From contig NZ_JAUSVO010000001.1 of assembly GCF_030814715.1 (NCBI RefSeq), positions 248,001 through 312,000 on the forward strand: DNA of 64,000 bases. The letters run 5' to 3'. Both the position numbers and the translations under genes were made by a program. The stretch is from Kaistia dalseonensis. Lineage in GTDB: Bacteria > Pseudomonadota > Alphaproteobacteria > Rhizobiales > Kaistiaceae. The notes under the pieces are model-generated. The model worked only from the letters and a program-made list of their open reading frames with translations, did no database searches and was not told the origin of the DNA. Positions 26,711 through 34,973 of the stretch are shown in pieces; position 1 is the stretch's first letter; every line of letters begins with the position of its first letter.

Positions 26711-28027
26711 TCAGTCCTTCAGGAACAGCTCGATGACCGGCACGGTCACGTTCGGCTTCTTGACCGGCAGTTCGAGCGTCAGCGTATCGGCCGCGATCCG
26801 CACGCCGACATTGCTGTCGACCGGGGCGTGCGGATCGATCCAGCGCACTTCGCTGGCATCGTGCAGGAGCTGGGCATAGGCGACCTTGCCGCCGAGGCCG
26901 GGAATGTGCAGATGCGCGAAGGGCCAGTTGAAGACATGGACATAGAGGCGATTGCCACGCTGCGTCAGCCGGCAGTCCTTCGGTGCCACATAGTCGGAGG
27001 CGCCGGCACCGTAGATGGCGCGGCCATGCAGGCGGAGCCATTCGCCATAAACGTCGAGTGCCGCGATCGCGCGATGATCGAACGTGCCGCGCGCCGTCGG
27101 ACCGACATTCATGAGCAGGTTGCCGCCGAGCGCCACCGCGTCGACCAGGATCTGCACGAGCTGTTCAGGGCTCTTCCAGCTTTCCTCGTCGCGATAATAG
27201 CCCCAGGAGCCGGAGAAGGTGTGGCAGCCCTCCCAGGTCGCCTTTTCCCCGTGAATGACGGGCCAGGACTGCGGGACATATTGTTCGGGCGTGGTCACGT
27301 CGGGCAATTCGCCCGTCGCATTGATCAGGTCGAGGCGGTTGTTGACGATGATATCGGGCTGCAGCTCGCGCACGAGCCTGAGCAGTTCCTCGCTCTGCCA
27401 ATCCTCGCGGCCCTTGCCGGCGAGGCCGTTATAGGGCCGGTCGGGATAGGAGAAATCGAACCAGATGACATCGATCTTGCCGTAGCCCGTCAGCAGTTCG
27501 CGCACCTGGTCTCGCATATAGGCGGCATAGCGCGTGACGTCGCGGCCTTTATTGAACGCGTCCGGATCGCGGTTGCGCTCGGGGTGGAAGATATCCGCCT
27601 TGAAGTCGGGATGATGCCAGTCGATCAGCGAATAATAGAAGCCGATCTTGAGCCCCTCGGCGCGGAACGCCGCGACATATTCCGCCACCAGATCGCGCCC
27701 GCCCGGCGTGTTGGTCGCCTTGTAGTCGGTGACCTTCGAATCCCAGAGGCAGAAGCCTTCATGATGCTTGGCGGTCAGCACGACATATTTCATGCCGGCG
27801 GCCTTGGCCCGCCGCGCCCATTCCCTGGCGTCGTAAAGGTCGGGGTCGAAATGGTCGAAATATTTCTGGTAGTCGACGTTCGAGATTTCCTCGCGGCTCT
27901 TCACCCATTCGTGCCGCGCGGCGAGGCTGTAGAGCCCCCAATGGATGAACATGCCGAAGCGGTCGTGGAGGAACCACGCCTTCTTCTCCGGCGGCAGGAA
28001 CAGGCTGTCTGGCACGGGCGCGTTCAT
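26711..28027 (-). CDS. Alpha-L-fucosidase, glycoside hydrolase family 29
   Basis: A 438-residue retaining exo-fucosidase expected to release L-fucose from glycans or glycosides. The family pattern is clear: WFLHDRFGMFIHWGLYSLAARHEW, YVVLTAKHHEGFCLWDSKVTD, and the nucleophile Asp in YGKIDVIWFDFSYP, with GYYRDEESWKSPEQLVQILVDAV and GGNLLMNVGPTARG later. No signal peptide is present, so it probably acts in the cytosol on imported oligosaccharides. The ATG at 28027 was chosen, 28 bp after the aldo/keto reductase stop. It is last in the fuconate-dehydratase operon, which supports fucose use. Confidence 0.93.
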   Translation of the reverse strand: MNAPVPDSLFLPPEKKAWFLHDRFGMFIHWGLYSLAARHEWVKSREEISNVDYQKYFDHFDPDLYDAREWARRAKAAGMKYVVLTAKHHEGFCLWDSKVTDYKATNTPGGRDLVAEYVAAFRAEGLKIGFYYSLIDWHHPDFKADIFHPERNRDPDAFNKGRDVTRYAAYMRDQVRELLTGYGKIDVIWFDFSYPDRPYNGLAGKGREDWQSEELLRLVRELQPDIIVNNRLDLINATGELPDVTTPEQYVPQSWPVIHGEKATWEGCHTFSGSWGYYRDEESWKSPEQLVQILVDAVALGGNLLMNVGPTARGTFDHRAIAALDVYGEWLRLHGRAIYGAGASDYVAPKDCRLTQRGNRLYVHVFNWPFAHLHIPGLGGKVAYAQLLHDASEVRWIDPHAPVDSNVGVRIAADTLTLELPVKKPNVTVPVIELFLKD

Positions 28028-28055
28028 GAGATCACTCGCTGTTCGCGTCTGCCGA

Positions 28056-29069
28056 TCAGCGCGGTGCCAGATCGGCGGCGAGCAGGCCTTCCGCCACCAG
28101 ATCCGCCCAGAGCGCATCAGGGATGACGACGTCCATCGAGGCGAGGTTGCGATCGAGGTTGCGCTTGTTGCTGACGCCGAGCAGCACGCTGGCGACAGCC
28201 GGGTTGCTCAGCGGGAAGCGCTGGGCTGCGGCGGCGAGCGGCACATCATGGCGGGCGCAGACCGCCTGCAGGCGGCGCACGCGCTCGACGATCTCGGCCG
28301 GCGGTTCGGCGTAATTATAGTGCGCGCCCGGGACCGGGCCGGTGGCGAGGATGCCCGAATTGAACACGCCGCCAATGACGAGGCTGGCGCCGCGCGCGAG
28401 GCAGGCGGCGATCAGCGGCCGTGCGGCTTCCTGCTCCAGCAGCGTGAAGCGGCCGGCGAGCAGGAACGCGTCGAGATCGGCATGGTCGAGCGCGCGGAGG
28501 CAGACCTCGACCTCGTTGACGCCGAGGCCGATCGCCTTGACGTCGCCCGCCGCGCGAAGCTCCTGCATCGCCTTCAGGCCGCCGGAAAACGCGACGGGCT
28601 CATATTCGGCGTTCTGTGCCTCGCCATGCGTGTCGGTGCCGATATCGTGCATGTAGAGCACGTCGATGCGGTCGAGCCCGAGGCGGTGCAGGCTCGCCTC
28701 GTGCGAGCGCATGATGCCATCATAGGAATAGTCGTATTCCTGCTCGAAGGGCAGCACGTCGACGAAGCCGTAATCGCCCATGACGCGGCCGCGCAGCGGG
28801 GTCAGGATGCGCCCGACCTTGGTCGAGAGCACATAGCTGTCGCGCGGCTTGTCGCGGAGGAAATCGCCGAGACGGCGCTCGGAGAGGCCGTGGCCATAGC
28901 GCGGCGCGGTATCGAAGAAGCGGATGCCGGCGTCCCACGCCGCCTGCAGCGTCTCGTGAGCGGCCTGGTTGGTCACCGCCTGGTAGAGATTGCCGATGCT
29001 GGCGCCGCCGAAGCTGAGCGCGGTGACGTCGAGGCCGGTGCGGCCGAGGGGGCGTGTTGCAATCGTCAT
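28056..29069 (-). CDS. Aldo/keto reductase, probable L-fucose (D-threo-aldose) 1-dehydrogenase
   Basis: NAD(P)-dependent enzyme of 337 residues with the TIM-barrel AKR fold. Catalytic residues are seen as Asp and Tyr in RFFDTAPRYGHGLSE, Lys in VLSTKVGRIL and His in VLYMHDIGTDTHG. Members of this subgroup oxidise L-fucose or L-galactose at C1. The location between fuconate dehydratase and fucosidase supports oxidation of L-fucose to L-fucono-lactone. The ATG at 29069 is one base past the dehydratase stop, so the genes are tightly coupled. Confidence 0.88.
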   Translation of the reverse strand: MTIATRPLGRTGLDVTALSFGGASIGNLYQAVTNQAAHETLQAAWDAGIRFFDTAPRYGHGLSERRLGDFLRDKPRDSYVLSTKVGRILTPLRGRVMGDYGFVDVLPFEQEYDYSYDGIMRSHEASLHRLGLDRIDVLYMHDIGTDTHGEAQNAEYEPVAFSGGLKAMQELRAAGDVKAIGLGVNEVEVCLRALDHADLDAFLLAGRFTLLEQEAARPLIAACLARGASLVIGGVFNSGILATGPVPGAHYNYAEPPAEIVERVRRLQAVCARHDVPLAAAAQRFPLSNPAVASVLLGVSNKRNLDRNLASMDVVIPDALWADLVAEGLLAADLAPR

Positions 29070-29070
29070 G

Positions 29071-30348
29071 TCAGCCTCGAAACTCGTTGTTGGCAATCGA
29101 AGCCGGCTTCATCTCGATCGAGAAGCCGGGACGCTGGGGCGGCATGTAGGCCGCATGGCGGATGTCGCAGGGGTCGATGAAATGTTCGTGCAGATGATCG
29201 ACATATTCGATCACCCGGCCATCCTTGGTGCCGGAGACGACCAGATAGTCGATCATGGAGAGGTGCTGGACATATTCGCAGAGGCCGACGCCGCCGGCAT
29301 GCGGCCAGACGGGCCGGCCATATTTCGCCGCCATCAGCAGGACGGCGAAGACCTCGTTCAGCCCGCCGATGCGGCAGGCGTCGATCTGGACGATGTCGAT
29401 CGCGCCTTCCATGATGAACTGCTTGAAGAGGGTGCGGTTCTGGCACATCTCGCCGGTCGCGACCTTCACCGGCGCCACGCCCGCGCGGATGCGGCGATGG
29501 CCGGCGACGTCGTCGGGGCTCGTCGGCTCCTCGATGAAATAGGGATTGGCGAAACGGAGCTTGCCGACCCAGTCGATCGCCTGCTCGACTTCCCAGACCT
29601 GGTTGGCGTCGATCATCAGGAAGCGGTCGGGCCCCATGACCTCGCGCACGGCCTTTAGCCGGCGAATATCATCGTCGAGGTCGCGGCCGACCTTCATCTT
29701 GATGTGGGTGAAGCCGGCATCGACCGCCTCCTGTGCGAGGCGCCGCAATTTCTCGTCGGAATAACCGAGCCATCCGGCCGAGGTGGTGTAGCAAGGATAG
29801 CCCTCGGCGAGCAGCCTGGCCTTGCGCTCCGCCTTGCGGGCGCTCGCCTTGGTGAGCAGGTCCAGCGCCTCGTCCGGCGTGATGCAATCGGTCAGGTAGC
29901 GGAAATCGACGATCCGGACGAGTTCCTCCGGGCTCATGTCGGCGACGAACTGCCAGACCGGCTTGCCGGCCTCCTTCGCCATCAGGTCCCAGAGCGCGTT
30001 GACGACGGCGCCGGTCGCCAGATGCATCGCGCCCTTGTCCGGCCCGATCCAGCGCAGCTGGCTGTCGCCGGTCAGATGGTGCCAGGCGCGGCCGGGATTC
30101 TCGCGCACCCAATCCATGTCGAGGCCGACGACCAGGTGGCGCATGGCGCGAATGGCGGCGCAGCAGACATCATTGCCGCGGCCGATGGTGAAGGTCAGGC
30201 CGTGTCCTTCGAGGCCGTCGCGATCCGTGACGAGGATGACGTAAGCCGCCGAATAATCGGGATCCGGATTCATCGCATCCGAGCCATCGAGCGATTGCGA
30301 TGTCGGGAAGCGGAGATCATGGACGCGAATGTCGACGATGCGGGTCAT
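29071..30348 (-). CDS. L-fuconate dehydratase (enolase superfamily)
   Basis: A 425-residue mandelate-racemase-group enzyme that dehydrates L-fuconate to 2-keto-3-deoxy-L-fuconate. It matches L-fuconate dehydratases along its length, for example VHDLRFPTSQSLDGSDAMNP, GLTFTIGRGNDV and WHHLTGDSQLRWIGPDKGA. Barrel catalytic elements include the KMKVGRDL lysine motif (FTHIKMKVG), metal ligands in FLMIDANQVW, IEEPTSPDD and ATGEMCQNR, and the His in VWPHAGGVGLCEYVQH. The start is ATG at 30348. It is first in the three-gene fucose operon and divergent from the IclR regulator. Confidence 0.93.
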   Translation of the reverse strand: MTRIVDIRVHDLRFPTSQSLDGSDAMNPDPDYSAAYVILVTDRDGLEGHGLTFTIGRGNDVCCAAIRAMRHLVVGLDMDWVRENPGRAWHHLTGDSQLRWIGPDKGAMHLATGAVVNALWDLMAKEAGKPVWQFVADMSPEELVRIVDFRYLTDCITPDEALDLLTKASARKAERKARLLAEGYPCYTTSAGWLGYSDEKLRRLAQEAVDAGFTHIKMKVGRDLDDDIRRLKAVREVMGPDRFLMIDANQVWEVEQAIDWVGKLRFANPYFIEEPTSPDDVAGHRRIRAGVAPVKVATGEMCQNRTLFKQFIMEGAIDIVQIDACRIGGLNEVFAVLLMAAKYGRPVWPHAGGVGLCEYVQHLSMIDYLVVSGTKDGRVIEYVDHLHEHFIDPCDIRHAAYMPPQRPGFSIEMKPASIANNEFRG

Positions 30349-30694
30349 GGCGATCAATCCGATCTGGAACGAGACGCGTTTTTGAAATGGCGGCGAGACG
30401 ATGCCCGATGGCGTTGCCGTGGCGGCGTGAAGAGCCGGGCGTATGGCGCTTCCTCATCGTGCCCGGCACGCCGGACACGATCAGGCATCACATCATCGTT
30501 CTTCCCCTCCCAGGGCGGCGGCGACGCCGGCTCCGATCCACGCGCTCAGTCAATGATAGATTTAGCATTTGAATGGATTATTTACAGGTAAGCATGAGAG
30601 GGCCGGCCGGTCAATCGTGGATATGCTCCGCCGGTCACGTTGCCGGCGGCGATGTGGAAATGTGAAGATCGGCCGGCAGGCAGGGGACGGGACG
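30349..30694. promoter_or_regulatory. Divergent promoter region, fucose operon / IclR gene
   Basis: A 346-bp gap with no supported gene. The AT-rich patch at about 30549-30595 is the obvious promoter candidate in this GC-rich DNA. It holds a small imperfect palindrome centred on CATTTGAATG (30566-30575) that could be an IclR operator. Confidence 0.4.
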
Positions 30695-31483
30695 ATGGCG
30701 GACGACGACCAGAACGAGAAATATCGCGCGCCGGCGCTCGACAAGGGCCTCGATATTCTCGAGCTGCTGTCGGAGACGCAGGAGGGCCTGTCCCAGGGCG
30801 AGATCTCCAAGGCGCTGAACCGGACGCCCAACGAGATCTACCGCATGCTGGAGCGGCTGGTGCGGCGCGACTATGTCGTGCGCACGGCCAATGACAGCTA
30901 TGAGCTGACGCTGAAACTCTTCGCGCTGGCCCATCGCCATCCCCCCATGCACCGGCTGATCAGCCGCGCCACGCCGATGATGCGGCGCTTCGCGCGCGCC
31001 TCGGGACAGGCGGCGCATCTCGTCGTCTTCGATCGCGGCAATGTCGTCGTCATCGCGCAGGTCGACGCCCCCGGCTATTGGAGCCTCGCGATCAAGGTCG
31101 GCTCGCATATCGGGCTGATGAACACCGGCTCCGGCCATGTGCTCCTCGCCTTTGCCCGCGACGAGGAACGGCGGCTGATGATCGAGGAACATGAGCGCAT
31201 GCCGCACGAGCAGGCGCCCGACGATCTCGACCAGATCCTGGAACTGGTCCGCCAGCGCGGCTATGAGGCGCGTGCGAGCCAGCAGATCAGCGCGGTGCAG
31301 AACCTGTCCGTGCCGGTGATGGGATCGGAGGGCAGGGTGCTGGCCGCGCTGACCTGCCCCTTCGTCGAGCGCATCGACAGCGCGGCGGCGCCGAAGCGCG
31401 ACGATGTCCTGGCTCTCGTCATCGAGCTGGGCCAGGACCTGTCGCGCACGATGACCGCTCTCGAAGCCTCCGATCGGACATAG
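30695..31483 (+). CDS. IclR-family transcriptional regulator
   Basis: A 262-residue regulator. The N-terminal winged helix (APALDKGLDILELLSE, with LSQGEISKALNRTPNEIYRMLERL as helix-turn-helix) is followed by the IclR effector domain (AHLVVFDRGNVVVIAQVD, HIGLMNTGSGHVLLAF, then ISAVQNLSVPVMG). It is divergent from the fuconate-dehydratase operon and most likely controls it, perhaps with a fucose catabolite as effector. The ATG at 30695 has a GGGGACGGG purine-rich site upstream. A longer in-frame extension lies inside the promoter gap and was rejected. Confidence 0.92.
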   Translation: MADDDQNEKYRAPALDKGLDILELLSETQEGLSQGEISKALNRTPNEIYRMLERLVRRDYVVRTANDSYELTLKLFALAHRHPPMHRLISRATPMMRRFARASGQAAHLVVFDRGNVVVIAQVDAPGYWSLAIKVGSHIGLMNTGSGHVLLAFARDEERRLMIEEHERMPHEQAPDDLDQILELVRQRGYEARASQQISAVQNLSVPVMGSEGRVLAALTCPFVERIDSAAAPKRDDVLALVIELGQDLSRTMTALEASDRT

Positions 31484-31498
31484 CCGTTACGGCGATCA

Positions 31499-31535
31499 TC
31501 GCCCTCCGTCCGCATCGAGAGCGGGGGGAGGGCGA
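31499..31535. terminator. Candidate bidirectional terminator between convergent genes
   Basis: TCGCCCTCC (31499-31507) and GGAGGGCGA (31527-31535) form a 9-bp stem with a 19-base loop. It lies between the IclR stop (31483) and the end of the aldo/keto reductase (31557). There is no T-tract on either side. Confidence 0.4.
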
Positions 31536-31556
31536 CGATCGATCGCCCTGGGGTGG

Positions 31557-32588
31557 CTACCGGCCGCCCTCGATCTTGCGATGGCGCTGGTCGCGACCGC
31601 CGGTGCCATAGGGGTAGTCGGCCCAGGCGGGTGCGCTGACTTCGCTCAAATGCGCGATCTCCTGCGGCGTCAGCACGAGCTTGGCCGCCTTCAGATTGTC
31701 GGCGAGCTGCGTCTGGTTGCGGGCGCCGAGAATGACGGAGGTCACGGCGGGCTGGGCCGCGACCCAGGCGAGCGCGACCTGCGCCATGCTGACGCCCCGC
31801 GCTTTCGCGATCTCGTCGACGGCGTCGATGATCAGCCAGGTCCGTTCCTGCGCATTGCGGGGCTTGAACGCCTCCATGCCGCGATCGGGATTTTCGCCGA
31901 GCCGCGTCGCGCCGCTCGGGCTGGTGTCGCGCTTGTATTTGCCCGTCAGCCAGCCGCCGCCGAGCGGCGACCATGGCAGCAGGCCGATGCCGGCATCGAG
32001 CGAGGCCGGCACGATCTCGACCTCGATGTCGCGGACCAGGAGGCTGTATTGCGGCTGCAGCGTCACCGGCGCGGCATAGCCCTGCGCCTTCGCGATATGG
32101 ACGGCCTTGGTCAAATGCCAGCCGACAAAGTTCGAGAAGCCGTAATAGCCGATCTTGCCGTTGGAGACGGAGTCGTCGAGGAAGCGCAGCGTCTCCTCGA
32201 GCGGGGTCAGGGCGTCCCAGGCGTGCATCTGGTAGAGGTCGATATGCTCGACGCCCAGGCGCTTCAGCGAGGCGTCGAGCGCCTGGTTCAGATGCCGGCG
32301 CGAGAGGCCGATATCGTTCGGTCCCGGTCCCATCGGAAAGCGGCCCTTGGTCGCGACGACCATCTGGTCGCGCTCGGTCGGGTGGGCTTTCAGCCAGCGG
32401 CCGATGATCTCCTCCGAGACACCGGTGCTGTAGACATCGGCCGTATCGATGAAATTGCCGCCGGCGGCGACATAGTCATCGAGAACCGCATGCGACGTCG
32501 TTTCGTCGGATTCGGCGCCGAAGGTCATCGTGCCGAGGGCGTAGTTCGAAACCACGGCACCACTTGTGCCGAGCGTGCGATATTCCAT
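31557..32588 (-). CDS. Aldo/keto reductase (Kv-beta / AKR YhdN-like type)
   Basis: A 343-residue NADP-dependent oxidoreductase of the aldo/keto reductase fold. The tetrad is visible as Asp and Tyr in NFIDTADVYSTGVSEE, Lys in VVATKGRFPM and His in LYQMHAWDAL. The nucleotide-binding end reads SVILGARNQTQLADNLKA. The ATG at 32588 is preferred to an ATG 6 bp upstream because GGAGG then has an 8-bp spacing. It follows the nucleoside hydrolase with a 63-bp gap that holds a short GGGGGC/GCCCCC hairpin. The substrate is unknown. Confidence 0.88.
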   Translation of the reverse strand: MEYRTLGTSGAVVSNYALGTMTFGAESDETTSHAVLDDYVAAGGNFIDTADVYSTGVSEEIIGRWLKAHPTERDQMVVATKGRFPMGPGPNDIGLSRRHLNQALDASLKRLGVEHIDLYQMHAWDALTPLEETLRFLDDSVSNGKIGYYGFSNFVGWHLTKAVHIAKAQGYAAPVTLQPQYSLLVRDIEVEIVPASLDAGIGLLPWSPLGGGWLTGKYKRDTSPSGATRLGENPDRGMEAFKPRNAQERTWLIIDAVDEIAKARGVSMAQVALAWVAAQPAVTSVILGARNQTQLADNLKAAKLVLTPQEIAHLSEVSAPAWADYPYGTGGRDQRHRKIEGGR

Positions 32589-32651
32589 GATCATATCCTC
32601 CCAGGGATTGGACAGAAGCGACGGGGGCGGAGCCCCCATCGAAGGGGCGCG

Positions 32652-33602
32652 TCAGGCGCGCTTGAAGACGTCCATCATCATGTTGATGAAGATGTCCTTG
32701 TTGGCGCCGAAGGCGACATGGCAGTTCGGGGCAGCGTCGCCGCGCTTGTTGACGTCGAAGACCGTGCGGCCGACCGTGTGGATGCCCTGCGTCTCGATCT
32801 GGACATTGACGAATTTGGTCTCGAGCAGGTCGGGGCGAACGAGATAGGCGACACAGACCGCGTCATGCACGGGCGCGGAGCCCAGCGTCTTCATCGGCTG
32901 CGTGGAATCATAGCCCTTGATGCGCTGCGCGATGAAGCGCGAGGCGGCGATGCCGGCATTGGTGCCGAGATCCTCGAGCGCTTTGGCCTCCGCGCCGGAT
33001 ACCAGCGCCTGGAAGGTCGCGTCGAGCGGCACCAGCGTGATTTTCCTGAAGCCGGCCGCGAAAACCACGGCGGCGGCTTCCGGATCGGCCCAGATGTTGA
33101 ACTCGGCCGAGGCGGTGATGTTGCCGGTATAATGGGCGCCGCCCATGATGACGACTTCCGGCACGTTCTTGACGAAATCCGGATCGGCGGCGATCGCGGC
33201 TGCGATGTTGGTCAGCGGGCCGACCGGCACGAGGACGATCTCCTCGGTCGCGTTGCGGAAGGTCTCGATCAGGAATTCGACCGCGCCCTTGTCCTGCTTC
33301 CTGCTCACCGGATCGGGCAGCGGCAGCACGTTGACATGCATGCCGCCATCCTTCTTCACCGCGCGCGGGATCGGGAAATCGGCGCGGACCAGCGGCTTGG
33401 GGCAACCCTCATAGACCGGGATATCGCCGCGACCGATGAAATCGAGCGTGCGCAGCGAATTGTCGGTGCAATAGCGGATCTCGACATTGCCGTTCACGGT
33501 TGTGACCGCGATCAGCTCCAGCTCCGGATGCAGGGCCGCAAGCGTGATGGCCACGGCATCGTCAGTTCCGGTATCGACGTCCAAAATCAGCTTGCGAGGC
33601 AA
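32652..33602 (-). CDS. Nucleoside hydrolase (inosine-uridine preferring family)
   Basis: A 316-residue N-ribohydrolase that cleaves nucleosides to base and ribose. The calcium site DVDTGTDDA is at residues 8-16, with VTTVNGNVE and the later VIMGGAHYTGNITASAEFNIWADPEA, then the active-site His in APVHDAVCVAYL. A TTG start at 33602 is supported by GGAG 7 bp upstream. It is the first gene of a two-gene unit with an aldo/keto reductase. A LacI-type palindrome lies about 320 bp upstream. There is no nucleoside transporter beside it. Confidence 0.92.
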   Translation of the reverse strand: MPRKLILDVDTGTDDAVAITLAALHPELELIAVTTVNGNVEIRYCTDNSLRTLDFIGRGDIPVYEGCPKPLVRADFPIPRAVKKDGGMHVNVLPLPDPVSRKQDKGAVEFLIETFRNATEEIVLVPVGPLTNIAAAIAADPDFVKNVPEVVIMGGAHYTGNITASAEFNIWADPEAAAVVFAAGFRKITLVPLDATFQALVSGAEAKALEDLGTNAGIAASRFIAQRIKGYDSTQPMKTLGSAPVHDAVCVAYLVRPDLLETKFVNVQIETQGIHTVGRTVFDVNKRGDAAPNCHVAFGANKDIFINMMMDVFKRA

Positions 33603-34031
33603 GATGCATCTCCATGCGCTGCGGAAAAATTCGGCTCGCCGTCAAGCGGCCGGCCGGGTTTGTGTCGTGGGCGCCCGGCCCAGGGCGATAGTGCCCGCCG
33701 ACTGCCCCGCTTCAGGCGGCTGATCGGGAGCGGCGTCATGCAGTCCATCGCGCATGGTCTTTCGAAATCGGGCGGCCGATTGCCGATCCGGCGGCGGATC
33801 GACGAGCGGGAAAAGGGTGGCTTGCTGCGGCCGAGCGGCGATCCGCGAAACATCGGGCGGAAGGGCTCGAACCTGTCGAGGCGAGCGCATCCTAGCGCAT
33901 CCGACACAGGATCATAGTCCTTTTGAACCGGTTCATCTCTTCTGCCGCATCTTAATGCGTGCGGCATGCCACCATCGGTCGAAGTCGCAAGCACGCTCTC
34001 GTGACGCGCGTTTTCGTGCAGGGAGCGCCGC
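33603..34031. promoter_or_regulatory. Divergent gap nucleoside hydrolase / ku
   Basis: A 429-bp gap with no supported gene. It holds the promoters of the TTG-started hydrolase and the TTG-started ku gene, plus one clear palindrome that is listed separately. Short open frames here show no family features. Confidence 0.45.
33924..33935. promoter_or_regulatory. LacI/GalR-type operator palindrome
   Basis: TGAACCGGTTCA is a perfect 12-bp palindrome with the central CG typical of LacI-family operators, in a T-rich local context. It sits in the gap between the nucleoside hydrolase and ku. No LacI-family gene lies in this window, so the regulator would act from elsewhere. Confidence 0.5.
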
Positions 34032-34973
34032 TTGGCAGACGACATCTCCATGGAGCAACATCAGCACGGGGAACCGGCCGCCGCGAGCGACGTTTCGGAT
34101 CAGGAGATCCTCATGGCAGGGCGCGCATTCTGGAAGGGCTACCTGAAGCTGTCGCTCGTGACATGCTCGGTATCGATGATGCCGGCGACGACCGACGCGG
34201 AGAAGGTGCGCTTTCACACGCTGAACGGCCGGACCGGCCATCGCGTCGTGAGCCAGTATGTCGATGCGGTCACCGGCAAGCCGGTCGCCGAGGAGGACGA
34301 GGCCAAGGGCTATCCGCGCGGCGAGGACGACTATGTGATCCTCGAAGAGGACGAGCTGGCATCGGTTCGCCTTGCCAGTGCGCGCACGATCCAGATCGAC
34401 CAGTTCGTGGATCGCGACAGCATCGACTGGATCTGGCTCGATCGACCGCATTACCTCCTGCCGGATGACGAGGTCGGCGAGGAGGCCTTCTGCGTCATCC
34501 GCGATGCCATGGCTTCGAGCGGACAAGTCGGAATTGCGCGGCTCGTGCTCTATAGCCGCGAGCGGGCCGTGATGCTGGAGGCGCGCGACAAGGGCATCGC
34601 GCTGTGGACGCTGCGCTATGGCGACGAGGTCCGCGACGCCGCCGACTATTTCGGCGCGATCGGCGAGGCCGAATCCGATCCGCCGGCCGTGGAACTGCTC
34701 ACCAGGCTGATCGAGTCGCAGACGCGGCCCTGGGACCCGGCCATGCTGGATGATCCCGTGCAGGCACGCCTGCTCGATATGATCGCGGCGAAGAAGAAGG
34801 GCCGCAAGCGCAGGCGGAAGCCGGTGGTCGAGACATCGGGCAATGTCATCAACATCATGGACGCCCTCCGCCGCAGCCTCGCCACGGAAGCGAAGGGCAA
34901 GAACCCGACGAAGAGCCCGAGCAAGAGCGCCGGCAAGGATCCGGGCTCGGCCCCGAAGAAGCCCGGCCGCTAG
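34032..34973 (+). CDS. ku: Ku protein (NHEJ), copy 1, with basic C-terminal tail
   Basis: DNA-end-binding homodimer subunit of bacterial non-homologous end joining, 313 residues. The Ku core begins at GRAFWKGYLKLSLVTCSV and runs through FHTLNGRTGHRVVSQYVDAV, PRGEDDYVILEEDEL, RLVLYSRERAVMLEA and WDPAMLDDPVQARLLDMI. A roughly 60-residue Lys/Ser/Pro-rich tail (KKKGRKRRRK and later repeats) probably binds DNA or recruits LigD. The start is TTG at 34032 with GGGAG 7 bp upstream; the ATG at 34050 is an alternative. Its end overlaps the convergent ligD by 4 bp. Confidence 0.93.
   Translation: MADDISMEQHQHGEPAAASDVSDQEILMAGRAFWKGYLKLSLVTCSVSMMPATTDAEKVRFHTLNGRTGHRVVSQYVDAVTGKPVAEEDEAKGYPRGEDDYVILEEDELASVRLASARTIQIDQFVDRDSIDWIWLDRPHYLLPDDEVGEEAFCVIRDAMASSGQVGIARLVLYSRERAVMLEARDKGIALWTLRYGDEVRDAADYFGAIGEAESDPPAVELLTRLIESQTRPWDPAMLDDPVQARLLDMIAAKKKGRKRRRKPVVETSGNVINIMDALRRSLATEAKGKNPTKSPSKSAGKDPGSAPKKPGR

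Noticed and set aside
32623-32637. GGGGGC/GCCCCC hairpin between the nucleoside hydrolase and the aldo/keto reductase
   Set aside because: The stem is only 6 bp and has no T-tract, so it is too weak to claim as a terminator. It was kept only as a note in the neighbouring gene entry.
31581-33917. A 778-codon plus-strand frame across the aldo/keto reductase and nucleoside hydrolase
   Set aside because: It runs antisense through two genes with intact catalytic motifs and through their intergenic gap, which is typical of spurious frames at high GC.
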